Origin: Desulfobacteraceae bacterium
GTDB taxonomy: Bacteria > Desulfobacterota > Desulfobacteria > Desulfobacterales > Desulfosalsimonadaceae
Length of the DNA: 59,176 bases
Direction: 5' to 3'
NCBI GenBank assembly: GCA_011389515.1
Contig: JAABUA010000012.1
Coordinates: forward strand, 1-59,176
The position numbers and the translations under genes were made by a program. How positions within the stretch are numbered: the first letter of the stretch is position 1; the number at the start of each line of letters is the position of its first letter. Below, piece after piece: positions 25,501 through 34,796 of the stretch. Below the pieces are notes generated by a model. That model searched no databases. It worked only from the letters and a program-made list of their open reading frames with translations, and was not told the origin of the DNA.

Positions 25501-25587
25501 TCACAACACCGAATGGACGCTCCTAAAGAAAAAAAAGAAGCGTCTGAAGCGGAAAAAATACATGCAGCCTGCATTATCCGATGTCAT
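25501..25587 (-). CDS. Phe-rich leader peptide (28 codons)
   Basis: On the reverse strand an ATG at 25587, preceded by AAAGGACG, opens a 28-codon frame that ends in TGA. The core reads MYFFRFRRFFFFFRS, with eight Phe codons in twelve, then VHSVL. This is the layout of pheA/pheST-type leader peptides, where ribosomes stall at Phe codons when charged tRNA-Phe is scarce. The codons after the Phe run (GTCCATTCGG, 25509-25518) are complementary to the 5' arm of the attenuator stem. Stalling would leave them free to block termination; reading to the stop would cover them and allow it. A shorter start at codon 9 is possible. Confidence 0.88.
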   Translation of the reverse strand: MTSDNAGCMYFFRFRRFFFFFRSVHSVL

Positions 25588-25700
25588 CTGAAAAACCGTC
25601 CTTTTGAATTACGGTAATCACACAGCATTTCGTATCCAGGTAATCTATTCTTTTTTTTTCGATTTCGATTATTCAAAAAAGATTGACCGGTATGATTCTC

Positions 25701-25729
25701 CCTTACAACCTGCAACACAGACCTGTCAA
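25701..25729 (-). promoter_or_regulatory. Candidate promoter of the Phe leader
   Basis: On the reverse strand a perfect TTGACA (25724-25729) lies about 140 bases upstream of the leader start. The -10 at the expected spacing is poor (GTAAGG/TAAGGG), so the -35 match is the main support. Confidence 0.3.
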
Positions 25730-25745
25730 GTTTTCTTTTAGGGCA

Positions 25746-26879
25746 TTACGCAGCCCCGTCGGAATATTCTTGCTGGCCATGCCCCTCAGAAAATTCGATT
25801 TCCATTCGGTTCCGGCCTTTTGCTTTTGCCCTGTAGAGTGCGTTGTCGGCCCGGTAAATTAAATCATCGATATTTTCAACAGAGCGATAGGCGGTGATTC
25901 CGGTTGAAATCGTAACCTGGAATGTATCCGGAAATCCGGTGAATTTCAAGCTGTAAAGATTCCGGTGAATCCGTTGGGCGCAATCGACGGCGCCGGCAAT
26001 CTCCGTGCTGGGCATGATGACGATAAATTCCTCACCTCCATAACGGGCCAGTACATCGCTCTCCCGGAGTACGCCGGCAACTGCCCGGGCGACCCGTTTT
26101 AATACATCGTCGCCTTTCTGGTGCCCAAACAGATCATTGACCCGTTTGAAATGATCGAGGTCGAAAATGGCAATGGAAAACGGAATCCCGCTTCGATCGG
26201 CGAGGCTCTTTACCTGTTGAAGCACCTTGAACATATGCCGGCGGTTGTAGACCTGTGTCAAATCGTCGTGGGTGGCAAGGGCTTCAATGGTCATGATCGC
26301 ATGACTCAGTTCATGGTTGCTTGCGGAAAGCCTGTTTCTTAAGGAACTGATGTAACTGCCGATAATGGAAAACCAGAACAAAACAGTGCCGAATATGAGA
26401 AGCTGCAGAATCTCAATGCCGGCATCAACGGTTTCCGGATGATGGTAAAAAAGCATCAAAACGACCAGGGAATACGAAAGAAGGGTGAAAAGGGCGAAAC
26501 TGAAATACTGTCTGGTATTGAACCGGAAAACCCCGAATATAAATGTCATGAAATAAATCAGCAGCATCAGTGCCCGAATTTCATCGGTGAAATAAATAAC
26601 GACCATTGTCCCGATTGTTGCTGCCACCATCTGCGGGACGGTCAGGCTCGGATCGGCAAATTTTCGGTTCAACCCGCTGCGCAGCAGAGCATAGATTGCA
26701 ATATTGACGACAATGAAGATGCTGTATAAGAAACCGGTCTGCCAGATCGTGAGTCGGATGAAATCCAGGTAATGACAATAGACGATCAGGACCAACCAGA
26801 TCATATAGGCGGTAAAGGCGATAAAAAACCGCCGGATGCGAACAGCCTGGGAAGGATCGTCTCTGGGTATCATTGTCAT
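25746..26879 (-). CDS. Membrane-bound diguanylate cyclase (GGDEF)
   Basis: A 377-residue protein that likely makes cyclic di-GMP. The N-terminal 190 residues contain about six hydrophobic helices (for example FFIAFTAYMIWLVLIVYCHY and LLIFGTVLFWFSIIGSYISS), followed by a short helical linker. The C-terminal domain has DDLTQVYNRRHMF, FDLDHFKRVNDLFGHQKGDD and the active motif ARYGGEEFIVIMP. The inhibitory site RESD lies five residues before GGEEF, so product inhibition is expected. The start at ATG 26879 follows AGGAA; a TTG ten codons earlier is also in frame. No recognised sensor domain is seen, so the signal is unknown. Confidence 0.88.
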   Translation of the reverse strand: MTMIPRDDPSQAVRIRRFFIAFTAYMIWLVLIVYCHYLDFIRLTIWQTGFLYSIFIVVNIAIYALLRSGLNRKFADPSLTVPQMVAATIGTMVVIYFTDEIRALMLLIYFMTFIFGVFRFNTRQYFSFALFTLLSYSLVVLMLFYHHPETVDAGIEILQLLIFGTVLFWFSIIGSYISSLRNRLSASNHELSHAIMTIEALATHDDLTQVYNRRHMFKVLQQVKSLADRSGIPFSIAIFDLDHFKRVNDLFGHQKGDDVLKRVARAVAGVLRESDVLARYGGEEFIVIMPSTEIAGAVDCAQRIHRNLYSLKFTGFPDTFQVTISTGITAYRSVENIDDLIYRADNALYRAKAKGRNRMEIEFSEGHGQQEYSDGAA

Positions 26880-26967
26880 GAATAGACGCTTCCTGATCTG
26901 GTTTGGCAATGAAAAAAAATTGGGAGTTTTCTTACATTACCATGCATTATGATCAAATGCTATTTTT

Positions 26968-29900
26968 TTATTGACCGCTCATTCCCTTCTGAAACATCGT
27001 TTTTTCCTGCCTGCCGCTGCAGACCACGGCATCCTGGAAGGAAGCATTCATTGCCTCGATGGCATCGAGATATTCCCGGGATTGCCCGAGGTAAAAGGCA
27101 AGCGGCCGCGAAAAATTCCGCCCGGCGATGCCTTCGATGAACATCTGGCTGATTTCACGCTCCATCGTAAGAATTTTCTGGGCCCGGATGATAACGCATC
27201 TTTCGTCCGGCGGCATTTCCTTCAGAAGATTTCGAAAGGCCGTTCGGGCCCGTGGCTGGTACATCCAGAAATAAAGCAGGTCCAGGGAATTGATGATCAT
27301 AATTCGGATCAGATCCTTGGATGGTTGATCCGAGGATTCGAACCACTTTTTGGGCGCATCAAGAAGATCATACACATCCCGCTGCGGAAACAGCATCTCC
27401 AGTCTGGCATAAACGCCGAAAAACTGGTCAAGCCGATGCCGGTAGTCATTCATGCGGTTCTTGATATTCCTGGCCCGGTCAACCGCTCCTTCTATGAAAC
27501 CGGCAACCAGATCAGACGCAAGCTTTGAAATGACAGCCGCTCCGCTCTGCAGCATCACGGCCGCATTTACCACACCGACCAAGCCCAGAAATCCGCCGAT
27601 ACCGGCATTCAATGCGAATGCAACGGGGATGGACAGGGCGCTGCGGAAAAAATTGGCGAATGCCGCTTCTTTGGGCAGTCCGCGAAAAATGTTGTGACTG
27701 GTCAGGTAGATACCGTTGACAAGCGCTATCACAGAATAGAGGATAACCGGTCCGGTTTCCGTAGTAACGGAAAAGCCCCGATCCAGCACGACGGTTTTGA
27801 CCAGGTAATCAAGCAGAGGGACAGAAAATCCCGTGAACATGAGCGAATCCGCGAGTCTGTCCCAGCTTATGAAATCATTCCATTTGAGCAGGGAGGATCG
27901 ATGGATGCCTCCGCCCGCCACTACCGCCTGGACGATGTTTCTGAGCCCCGTGATGCCGAACCAGATAAACGCACCGAAAAACATCAGCATCCCTCCGTCA
28001 TGGGACCATAAAAATGTTAAAAACGCGGGCACGAACCCTGCCAGCACCTTCAGCAGATTTTTCCACCGGGTCTGGAGATAGCGCCATGAATACCGTACAC
28101 GATGCGGTTTTTCGTCCGGGGGTATCAGAAAGAAGCCGTTTGATCTTTCTTTTTTAATCCCCCCAAGCGTTGCAATATTGCCCTGGTCCACCATACGGAT
28201 GGAATCAACCCGTGCCACCCATTCCTTCCGGCAGGGAACGCCGATGTGCGAAAGGCCGGGGATCCATCGAAGCCCCTTTATCAAAGAGGAAAACAACCCG
28301 TTTTTATGGCTGCCGTTTGCCCCGTAGGTTTTGCGAAATGCCACATCGACATGAAACGGCAGGCGCATGTGGGGCATATAGCGGTCATAAACGATGCGTT
28401 GCCGCGATCGTCGCGGCAACGAATCCATAACAGCGAGCCCCATGCCAAAGAGGCTGGGGGAATATCCCGTGGAATCGCTTCCCATACGCGCTTTAAGCGC
28501 TTTCACCTTGTACATGTTCTTCAGCGATTCGATGTCCGCAAGAATGCTTCTCATCTTCTGAACACGAAACCGGATGTCCGGATCGGGGCTTTCTTCCAGT
28601 CGATCGATGATATCAACAATGATCCGTTTCAGCTTGATGACGTTTCCGGTGTTGATGCACTGTTGAAGCATATGGATTTCCGGAATATGATCAATAAGCC
28701 CTTGGGCATTGTCCTTGAGATTGAAGAGCTCCAGCCTTGTAATGCGCCCCTTGCAGTCATAGATGAGCTCCAGAACATCCTCCACCTTCATGTGTGTCAG
28801 GTTAAGGGTAATCCTGTAGCCCGACCGGAGCCGATCCAGCCTTTCAAGCAATTGCGGTGCAGTATGTCGCATCAGGGAAGGAATTTCCTGCTCGTCATAC
28901 CGTTTTCCCGGCGATCTCAGGTAAAGATCATGGATCCGTTCCATGTCGAACCGGTCCATTTCCTTTACCTGCTGTTCAATATGCGACTGGTCCTCTTTGC
29001 CGGCATTATTATAACGATTTCGGAGTTCAACCAGTTTCGATTGCATGGCAGGCATCATGCTTCGGTGAATAAATTGCGCCAGGTGCAGCAATGATGCCTG
29101 GCCGATGCCCACAAACGCCAAAAACGCGGCTACATGAAGTTCGGGCAAATCAATACCGAATTTTTCCGCAATAAGGGGGCGATGCACCCGGTTGAATTCC
29201 TCAAGTATTTCGATAACCTGATTCCGCTGGAAATCCGACACCTCCCCGCCGTCATTCATCAGGGCATCCACTGCGTCATCGGACAAAAACCGGATAAAGT
29301 CCTTTGCATCGGCAAACCCTCGCGGAACCCATATGATCTGGACGAAGCCGCCATGAAAGGAAACCGGAAACTCGATACCGATGCGGACTTCGATGCCCAT
29401 GATGGACGCCGCTTCCATGAGTTCCTCAGCCGTCTCCGGCCGGATAAAATTGTAATATATCACCCGCAGCCGACGGATTCCTTTTATCCAGGCATCCATG
29501 ATCAGGTGGGTGGCGGATTTTCGCCCCTTTGTGTTGGCATCATGAACATGATCATCGAATGCAAGCTGATTCCATTCTTCCGGCATTTCCAACAGACGGT
29601 ATTTTTTCAGATAAAAACGAACGATCCGGGGTTTGCCGGACGCCACCAGACGGAAATCATGGGCAAGTTCAAGCTGGCGGGGGTAATGATCCGCCGCACG
29701 CACCAGGTCTTTCATGATCTCGATCAGCACCCGGGCGGTATTGATCTGCAGGTCCTGGTCGGTGCTGCACATGACTTCGTCCCGAAGGGCCCTCAGTGCG
29801 CAGATGCGATTATCCACCTGCCCTCCCTGCAGGGATTCAAGGAGGTGAATAACGGCGTAAGCGATCCGCAGCCCTTTGGATTCTGCCATCTCCTTTATTC

Positions 29901-30051
29901 CTCGGGGATGCAGGTGGTGGAAAAACCGTCTCTGGTCATGGAGTACGGACTTATCCCCCTTTATCATCTCATTTACGATCAAAAGGAGATCATGATCCCG
30001 CTGGTCAAAAAAGAGCCTCGAATAATGAGATGTACGATCTTTTTTCAACAA
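26968..30051 (-). CDS. Large membrane protein with PHP-like N-terminal domain
   Basis: A 1027-residue protein that I do not recognise as a named family. Residues about 165-250 resemble a PHP phosphoesterase start: DDHVHDANTKGRKSATHLIM (H-x-H at 168/170), then a helix-strand unit and ASIMGIEVRIGIEF, the position of a metal-binding Glu in PHP domains; the TDHD motif is not kept. Residues 260-650 are mostly charged helices. Residues 665-855 hold about five hydrophobic segments (VLAGFVPAFLTFLW, MLMFFGAFIWFGI, VILYSVIALVNGIYL, IGGFLGLVGVVNAAVML), and the rest is soluble. The frame begins at TTG 30051 after a stop, with GGGA before it; an ATG at codon 28 is an alternative. It shares the strand with the GGDEF gene, 88 bases away. 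Confidence 0.7.
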   Translation of the reverse strand: MLKKDRTSHYSRLFFDQRDHDLLLIVNEMIKGDKSVLHDQRRFFHHLHPRGIKEMAESKGLRIAYAVIHLLESLQGGQVDNRICALRALRDEVMCSTDQDLQINTARVLIEIMKDLVRAADHYPRQLELAHDFRLVASGKPRIVRFYLKKYRLLEMPEEWNQLAFDDHVHDANTKGRKSATHLIMDAWIKGIRRLRVIYYNFIRPETAEELMEAASIMGIEVRIGIEFPVSFHGGFVQIIWVPRGFADAKDFIRFLSDDAVDALMNDGGEVSDFQRNQVIEILEEFNRVHRPLIAEKFGIDLPELHVAAFLAFVGIGQASLLHLAQFIHRSMMPAMQSKLVELRNRYNNAGKEDQSHIEQQVKEMDRFDMERIHDLYLRSPGKRYDEQEIPSLMRHTAPQLLERLDRLRSGYRITLNLTHMKVEDVLELIYDCKGRITRLELFNLKDNAQGLIDHIPEIHMLQQCINTGNVIKLKRIIVDIIDRLEESPDPDIRFRVQKMRSILADIESLKNMYKVKALKARMGSDSTGYSPSLFGMGLAVMDSLPRRSRQRIVYDRYMPHMRLPFHVDVAFRKTYGANGSHKNGLFSSLIKGLRWIPGLSHIGVPCRKEWVARVDSIRMVDQGNIATLGGIKKERSNGFFLIPPDEKPHRVRYSWRYLQTRWKNLLKVLAGFVPAFLTFLWSHDGGMLMFFGAFIWFGITGLRNIVQAVVAGGGIHRSSLLKWNDFISWDRLADSLMFTGFSVPLLDYLVKTVVLDRGFSVTTETGPVILYSVIALVNGIYLTSHNIFRGLPKEAAFANFFRSALSIPVAFALNAGIGGFLGLVGVVNAAVMLQSGAAVISKLASDLVAGFIEGAVDRARNIKNRMNDYRHRLDQFFGVYARLEMLFPQRDVYDLLDAPKKWFESSDQPSKDLIRIMIINSLDLLYFWMYQPRARTAFRNLLKEMPPDERCVIIRAQKILTMEREISQMFIEGIAGRNFSRPLAFYLGQSREYLDAIEAMNASFQDAVVCSGRQEKTMFQKGMSGQ

Positions 30052-30355
30052 TCATTTCCCTGAATATAAATAGTTGTCTTTTGCCAATCGCGCTTTCATA
30101 CGACGGGCGAATGGTTATCCTATCAAGTCCCCATGCAGGGAGCAACTGCCTTTACGACGTTTGCGGTGGATTGAAGGGCTTGCCAAACGGCGATGCATCC
30201 GTGTTTCCTCTTGAAAAAATTTCACACAAGCGCTAAAATCCTGCAAAATACATTTTATATTGTTTTTATTATAACGTTTTCAGGTATTTCGCAACGATTT
30301 AACCGTAGATAACCAGAACCCATCTCAACAAAAAGCGTAACAGGTGAATGGACCC

Positions 30356-31114
30356 ATGATTAACCGCTTGATCGTCATATCGTGGTTCACTTTCGTATCC
30401 GTCACGTCGGTGCTCTTTTTCATAATCGCCCTCATTTTACGGCTGGTCACCAAACCGTTCGATCCCCGGCTGAAAATACTGCATCAATTCACCTGCTTCT
30501 GGGCCGCTCTGTACACCTGGATCATTCCTGCGTGGCGGATCCGTATCAATGGGAAAGAAAATATTATCCCCGGCCGCACCTATGTGGTTGTATCCAATCA
30601 CCAATCACTGCTCGATATTCTTGTCCTTTTCAATCTGTTTTTCCATTTCAAGTTTGTCTCCAAAATCGAGATTTTCAAAGTTCCCCTCATCGGCTGGAAC
30701 ATGTACCTGAATCAATATATCCGCCTGAAACGCGGAGACCGGAAAAGTGTTGAACAAATGATGGCCGATGCCGAAAAATCATTGTCCGAAGGGAATTCCA
30801 TCCTCATTTTTCCCGAAGGATCCCGGTCGTCGGACGGGAAAGTCAAGCCATTCAAACCCGGGGCGTTTATTCTTGCCCAAAAAAGGCAGGTACCCATCCT
30901 GCCCATCGTCATTTCAGGCACCAACGCCGCCCTGCCCAAGCACAGCATCGATTTCCACGGTTCGCACAATATCGGCATACGCGTATTACCGGAAATCCCC
31001 TATGAAACGTTTTCCGCCATGACTGTAGCGGAAACCGCCGACATGGTGCGCCAAACCATTATCAGCGAACTTTCCAGAAACGAAGCGCAGCTTGAAGAAA
31101 AAAAAGCGGCCTGA
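30356..31114 (+). CDS. plsC: 1-acyl-sn-glycerol-3-phosphate acyltransferase (PlsC-like)
   Basis: A 252-residue membrane acyltransferase that adds the second acyl chain in phosphatidic acid synthesis. An N-terminal membrane helix (SWFTFVSVTSVLFFIIALIL) is followed by the catalytic NHQSLLD (HX4D), the FPEGSRSSDGKVKPFKPGAF substrate motif and VPILPIVISGT. The start at ATG 30356 is chosen because AGGTGA lies about 10 bases upstream; a GTG four codons earlier is possible. The 300-base gap before it is shared with the divergent 1027-residue protein gene. The C-terminus is Lys/Glu rich. Confidence 0.88.
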   Translation: MINRLIVISWFTFVSVTSVLFFIIALILRLVTKPFDPRLKILHQFTCFWAALYTWIIPAWRIRINGKENIIPGRTYVVVSNHQSLLDILVLFNLFFHFKFVSKIEIFKVPLIGWNMYLNQYIRLKRGDRKSVEQMMADAEKSLSEGNSILIFPEGSRSSDGKVKPFKPGAFILAQKRQVPILPIVISGTNAALPKHSIDFHGSHNIGIRVLPEIPYETFSAMTVAETADMVRQTIISELSRNEAQLEEKKAA

Positions 31115-31213
31115 GCCTTCCGCCAATAATGATTGCTTCCTTTTTTTTCTTCAAAAACTTTTTTGATTATTTGATGAATCACGATTACCTTATCTAGTAA
31201 AACATGTATCGTG

Positions 31214-32068
31214 ATGGCTTCATCAAAAGCCCAATTCCGATGCTGTCCGCTATATTCTCTTAAACTTGAGCACTTTGAAATGGATGACCCGAAGAAGCGC
31301 GCTGAAACACTCCGGAATGAACATAGACATGTGCAGTACGAACGCTGCGATTATGGAAGCAAAGAAAACAATGGCCTTTGCGCCTCCAAGGAAAAACTCC
31401 GCCACATTTCCCATAAAACAATGGAAGTCCTGGAAGCGGAACGCAGAATCATCGCAAGGGAAATCCACGACGAAATCGGCGGCAGCCTTGCCGCCATTAA
31501 ATTCCTTTTGGAAGACCTTCTGACAAGAAACGGGGACAACCACGAGATCGTGGAGCCGTTGACCAAGACCGTTAAATACATTCAGGACACCATCAAGAAG
31601 ACCAAGCGGATATCCGCCGAACTTCGCCCCACCATGCTGGATGACCTTGGCCTGAAAGCCACGATCGAGTGGTTTTCGCGTAAGCTGCAGCAATCCTTCC
31701 CCCGGGTGACCTTCAAGATGACAATCAAGATCAATGAAGCATCGATTGCCGAACCCCAGAAAATCGTTATCTACCGGATCATCCAAAAGGCCATCACAAA
31801 CGCGGTGCAATGCGGCAAGGCGGATACCATATGGCTGTCTCTCACGCAGGTGAACGACCGTATAGAGTTTCAGATTAAAGACAACGGGCGCGGATTGGAC
31901 ATGAATACGCTTTCGTTTAAAGGCTGCGCGGATGATGCAATGAGCGGACTGACCGGCATAAAGGAGAGGACGGAAATCTGCGGAGGGTCCTTTTTTATCC
32001 AGTCAAATGAAACCAGGGGAACCTTTTTATTGATCAATCTCCCCTGCCAGGGTGTCGCTCCCGATTAA
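31214..32068 (+). CDS. Soluble sensor histidine kinase, NarX/DegS (HisKA_3) type
   Basis: A kinase of about 284 residues with the HisKA_3 phosphoacceptor REIHDEIGGSLAAIKF near residues 80-95 and a HATPase_c domain with ITNAVQCGKAD (N-box-like), IKDNGRGLD (G1) and MSGLTGIKERTEICGG (G2). It lacks transmembrane helices, and the first 65 residues are charged with no recognised sensor fold. No response regulator lies beside it, so it is an orphan whose partner (probably a NarL/LuxR-type regulator) is elsewhere. The start is ATG 31214 or the GTG just before. Convergent with lpd. Confidence 0.82.
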   Translation: MASSKAQFRCCPLYSLKLEHFEMDDPKKRAETLRNEHRHVQYERCDYGSKENNGLCASKEKLRHISHKTMEVLEAERRIIAREIHDEIGGSLAAIKFLLEDLLTRNGDNHEIVEPLTKTVKYIQDTIKKTKRISAELRPTMLDDLGLKATIEWFSRKLQQSFPRVTFKMTIKINEASIAEPQKIVIYRIIQKAITNAVQCGKADTIWLSLTQVNDRIEFQIKDNGRGLDMNTLSFKGCADDAMSGLTGIKERTEICGGSFFIQSNETRGTFLLINLPCQGVAPD

Positions 32069-32093
32069 GCCCCCGGGAAAAAACGGAAAAAAC

Positions 32094-33503
32094 CTACCCC
32101 CCGTATATGGAACACGCCTGTGCCACGAGGCAGGCTTCCTGCAGCGCTTCTGCAAAAGTAGGATGACCGTGGACAATGACGCCGATATCCTCTGCGCTTG
32201 CACCGAATTCCATTGCCAGAACAGCTTCTGCGATCATGTCCGAGGCCCTGGGTGAAAGGATGTGGACGCCCAGCACCCGGTCCGTTTCCTGATGGGAAAG
32301 CACCTTCACCATGCCGTCCGTCTTTCCCATGCAGCGGGCGCGACCGGCACCGGTCAGCGGGTATGTCCCCTTGCAATAGGGAATGTTCTTTTCCTTGAGG
32401 ATTTCCTCGGTCATCCCAACGGACGCCGCTTCGGGGAAGGTGTAAACAATATTCGGCATCGCATCATAATTGACGCGGGCATGTTTCCCCGCCATTATTT
32501 CCACGGCCGTCCGCCCCTCGGCAGAAGCTTCGTGGGCCAGCATCCAGCCGCCGATCAAATCGCCGATGGCATAGATATTGGACACGCTGGTACGATAGGT
32601 CTCGTCAACGACGACATAGCCATTATCGTCGATTTTAACCCCGGCATCTTCCAGCCCCAACCCCTTTGTGTTCGGTTTTCGGCCGACGGATACCAGGACC
32701 TTTTCGCAGGCAAGCGCTTCTGAATTTCCTTTTTCATCCTCGATTGTTGCTTTTCCGGTTTTTCCTTTTTTTTCAACACCGGTCACCCGGGTTTTCATCC
32801 TGAAATCGATCCCCTGTTTTTTCAGAATCCGCAGCAACTGACGACTCAACTGCCCGTCCATCCGGCCGGCAATGGCCGGCAGCATTTCAACGATCGTCAC
32901 TTTTGTCCCCAGTCTCGCCCACACGGAACCCAGTTCAAGTCCGATGCTTCCGCCGCCCACCACCACCATTCGCTTTGGAATTTCTTCAAAGGAAAGCGCT
33001 TCAGTAGACGATACGACAAAATGTCCGTCAAATTCCATGCCCGGAAGCTCCACAGGACGGCTGCCGGTGGCAAGAAGGATCTTCTGCGCTGCAATCACCT
33101 GTTTTTTTGACCCTGTTTCAATTTCAACCTCCGTGGTATTTTTCAGACGGGCACTCCCCTGTATGACATCCACCTTGCCGGCGTCGAGAAGTTTGCGGAC
33201 ATTATCCGTAAGCGCTTCCACCACCGCATCTTTTCTTTTCATCATGACGGACAGGTCAATTTTCAGGCCGCGGATCCCGATTCCGTGCTCCTCAAAATCC
33301 TTTTTCGCCGTTTCCACGTGCTCGGAGGAATCGAGAAGCGCTTTGCTTGGTATGCAGCCGATATTCAGACACACACCGCCAAGCCGCTCGTTTTTGTCCA
33401 CGCAGGCCACCTTCATCCCCAGCTGAGCCGCTCTGGCCGCTGCCACATACCCGCCGGGACCGGCCCCGATAACCACCAGATCGTATGTTTTTTTTTCGGC
33501 CAT
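32094..33503 (-). CDS. lpd: Dihydrolipoamide dehydrogenase (E3)
   Basis: A 469-residue flavoprotein that reoxidises dihydrolipoamide with NAD. It has the FAD-binding VVIGAGPGGYVAAARAAQLG, the redox disulfide GGVCLNIGCIPSK, the NAD-binding VVGGGSIGLELGSVW, the second FAD motif IYAIGDLIGGWMLAHEA and the C-terminal interface HGHPTFAEALQEA with the catalytic His-Glu pair. GGAGG precedes the ATG. It is the last gene of the gltA-acnA-sucA-sucB-lpd run, one base after sucB, so it serves as E3 of the 2-oxoglutarate dehydrogenase complex. Confidence 0.95.
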   Translation of the reverse strand: MAEKKTYDLVVIGAGPGGYVAAARAAQLGMKVACVDKNERLGGVCLNIGCIPSKALLDSSEHVETAKKDFEEHGIGIRGLKIDLSVMMKRKDAVVEALTDNVRKLLDAGKVDVIQGSARLKNTTEVEIETGSKKQVIAAQKILLATGSRPVELPGMEFDGHFVVSSTEALSFEEIPKRMVVVGGGSIGLELGSVWARLGTKVTIVEMLPAIAGRMDGQLSRQLLRILKKQGIDFRMKTRVTGVEKKGKTGKATIEDEKGNSEALACEKVLVSVGRKPNTKGLGLEDAGVKIDDNGYVVVDETYRTSVSNIYAIGDLIGGWMLAHEASAEGRTAVEIMAGKHARVNYDAMPNIVYTFPEAASVGMTEEILKEKNIPYCKGTYPLTGAGRARCMGKTDGMVKVLSHQETDRVLGVHILSPRASDMIAEAVLAMEFGASAEDIGVIVHGHPTFAEALQEACLVAQACSIYGG

Positions 33504-33504
33504 G

Positions 33505-34761
33505 TCATACCTCCATGATCATGCGTTCCGGATTTTCAATAAACTCCTTGATCCGGCGCAGAAACGTAACAGCATCCTTGCCGTCGACAATGCGGTGATC
33601 GTAGCTTACTGCCACGTACATCATGGGGCGGATAACCACCTGCCCGTCAATGGCCACCGGCCGGTCCTCGATTTTATGCATACCAAGAATCGCGCTCTGG
33701 GGAATATTTAAAATGGGCGTGCTCAAAAGTGATCCGTAAATGCCGCCGTTGGTAATGGAAAAGGTCCCCCCTTCAAGATCCGACAATGAGAGGCGGTTGT
33801 TTTTGACTTTTTCCGCAAATTCGACGATGCGGGCCTCGATCTGTGCGAACCCGAGCCGGTCGGCATGGCGGATGACCGGCACCACCAGCCCCTTTTCCGA
33901 ACCAATGGCAATGCCGATATGATAGTAATGATGATACACGAAATCACCCTCATCAATTCTGGCATTGACTTCCGGAAATTCCTTTAATGCGCTAACGGCA
34001 GCCGCGACGAAAAAAGACATGAAGCCAAGTCTCACCTCATGCCGCTTGTAAAATGCGTCTTTGTATTCCTCCCGGATCGCTTTCACGCGTCCCATGTCGA
34101 TTTCATTGAACGTGGTCAGCATGGCGGTGTTCTGTTTGGCGTCAAGCAGGCGGGAAGCAATGGTTTTCCGTATCGGGGACATGCGCTTGCGGGTGGTTTC
34201 CTCCGGGGCCTTTTCCGGCGCAGGGTCCGGGGAATCCTGGGGAGGCGTTTTCTCCGGTTTGGCTTCTGTTTTGGTTTCCCGTGCTTCTTCTTTTGATTTC
34301 AGGTACGAGACGACATCTTCCTTGGTTACCTGCCCCTTTTTACCGGTACCCTCCACCTGCGATATATCGATATCGTGTTCGGCAACCATTCGCCGAACAG
34401 ATGGCGGGAGCGTTTTTTCTGTTTCAGGGACGTCTTCCTTTTCGGTTTCAGAGGTGTCTTCTTCTTCGCTATCGTCAGCAGATGCTGCGGGGGTTTCCCG
34501 GGAAGACTCCTTTTTCCCTTCGGCTTTGCTGGTATCGATTTTTCCGACGACCGCTCCTATTTCAACAGTTTCCCCTTCCTTTACCAAGATTTCAAGCGTG
34601 CCGCTTTCAACCGCAGGGACCTCCAGGGTCACCTTGTCGGTTTCAATGACAAATATGGGCTCATCTTTTTCAACAACGTCTCCGTCCTCTTTAAGCCATT
34701 CGGCAAGAATCGCCTCCCGGATGGACTCGCCCACTTCAGGGATCTTTATCTCGACTTTCAT
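33505..34761 (-). CDS. sucB: 2-oxoglutarate dehydrogenase E2, dihydrolipoyl succinyltransferase
   Basis: A 418-residue acyltransferase core of the complex. The N-terminal lipoyl domain (residues 1-75) has the lipoylated Lys in [12 protein letters not shown] Glu/Ser/Thr/Pro-rich linker follows, then the peripheral subunit-binding domain ([20 protein letters not shown]) and the catalytic domain with [21 protein letters not shown] and the active motif [15 protein letters not shown]. The start at 34761 follows AAGGAGG; an open extension of 9 codons upstream has no such site. The sequence favours succinyl- over acetyltransferase. It lies between sucA and lpd. Confidence 0.94.
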   Translation of the reverse strand: MKVEIKIPEVGESIREAILAEWLKEDGDVVEKDEPIFVIETDKVTLEVPAVESGTLEILVKEGETVEIGAVVGKIDTSKAEGKKESSRETPAASADDSEEEDTSETEKEDVPETEKTLPPSVRRMVAEHDIDISQVEGTGKKGQVTKEDVVSYLKSKEEARETKTEAKPEKTPPQDSPDPAPEKAPEETTRKRMSPIRKTIASRLLDAKQNTAMLTTFNEIDMGRVKAIREEYKDAFYKRHEVRLGFMSFFVAAAVSALKEFPEVNARIDEGDFVYHHYYHIGIAIGSEKGLVVPVIRHADRLGFAQIEARIVEFAEKVKNNRLSLSDLEGGTFSITNGGIYGSLLSTPILNIPQSAILGMHKIEDRPVAIDGQVVIRPMMYVAVSYDHRIVDGKDAVTFLRRIKEFIENPERMIMEV

Positions 34762-34796
34762 CACACCTCCTTGGGGAAAAGGTAACAATCAGATCC

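Noticed and set aside
25378-25617. 79-codon forward frame overlapping the Phe leader
   Set aside because: It covers the two terminators and the leader peptide gene; the structure on the reverse strand explains this DNA better.
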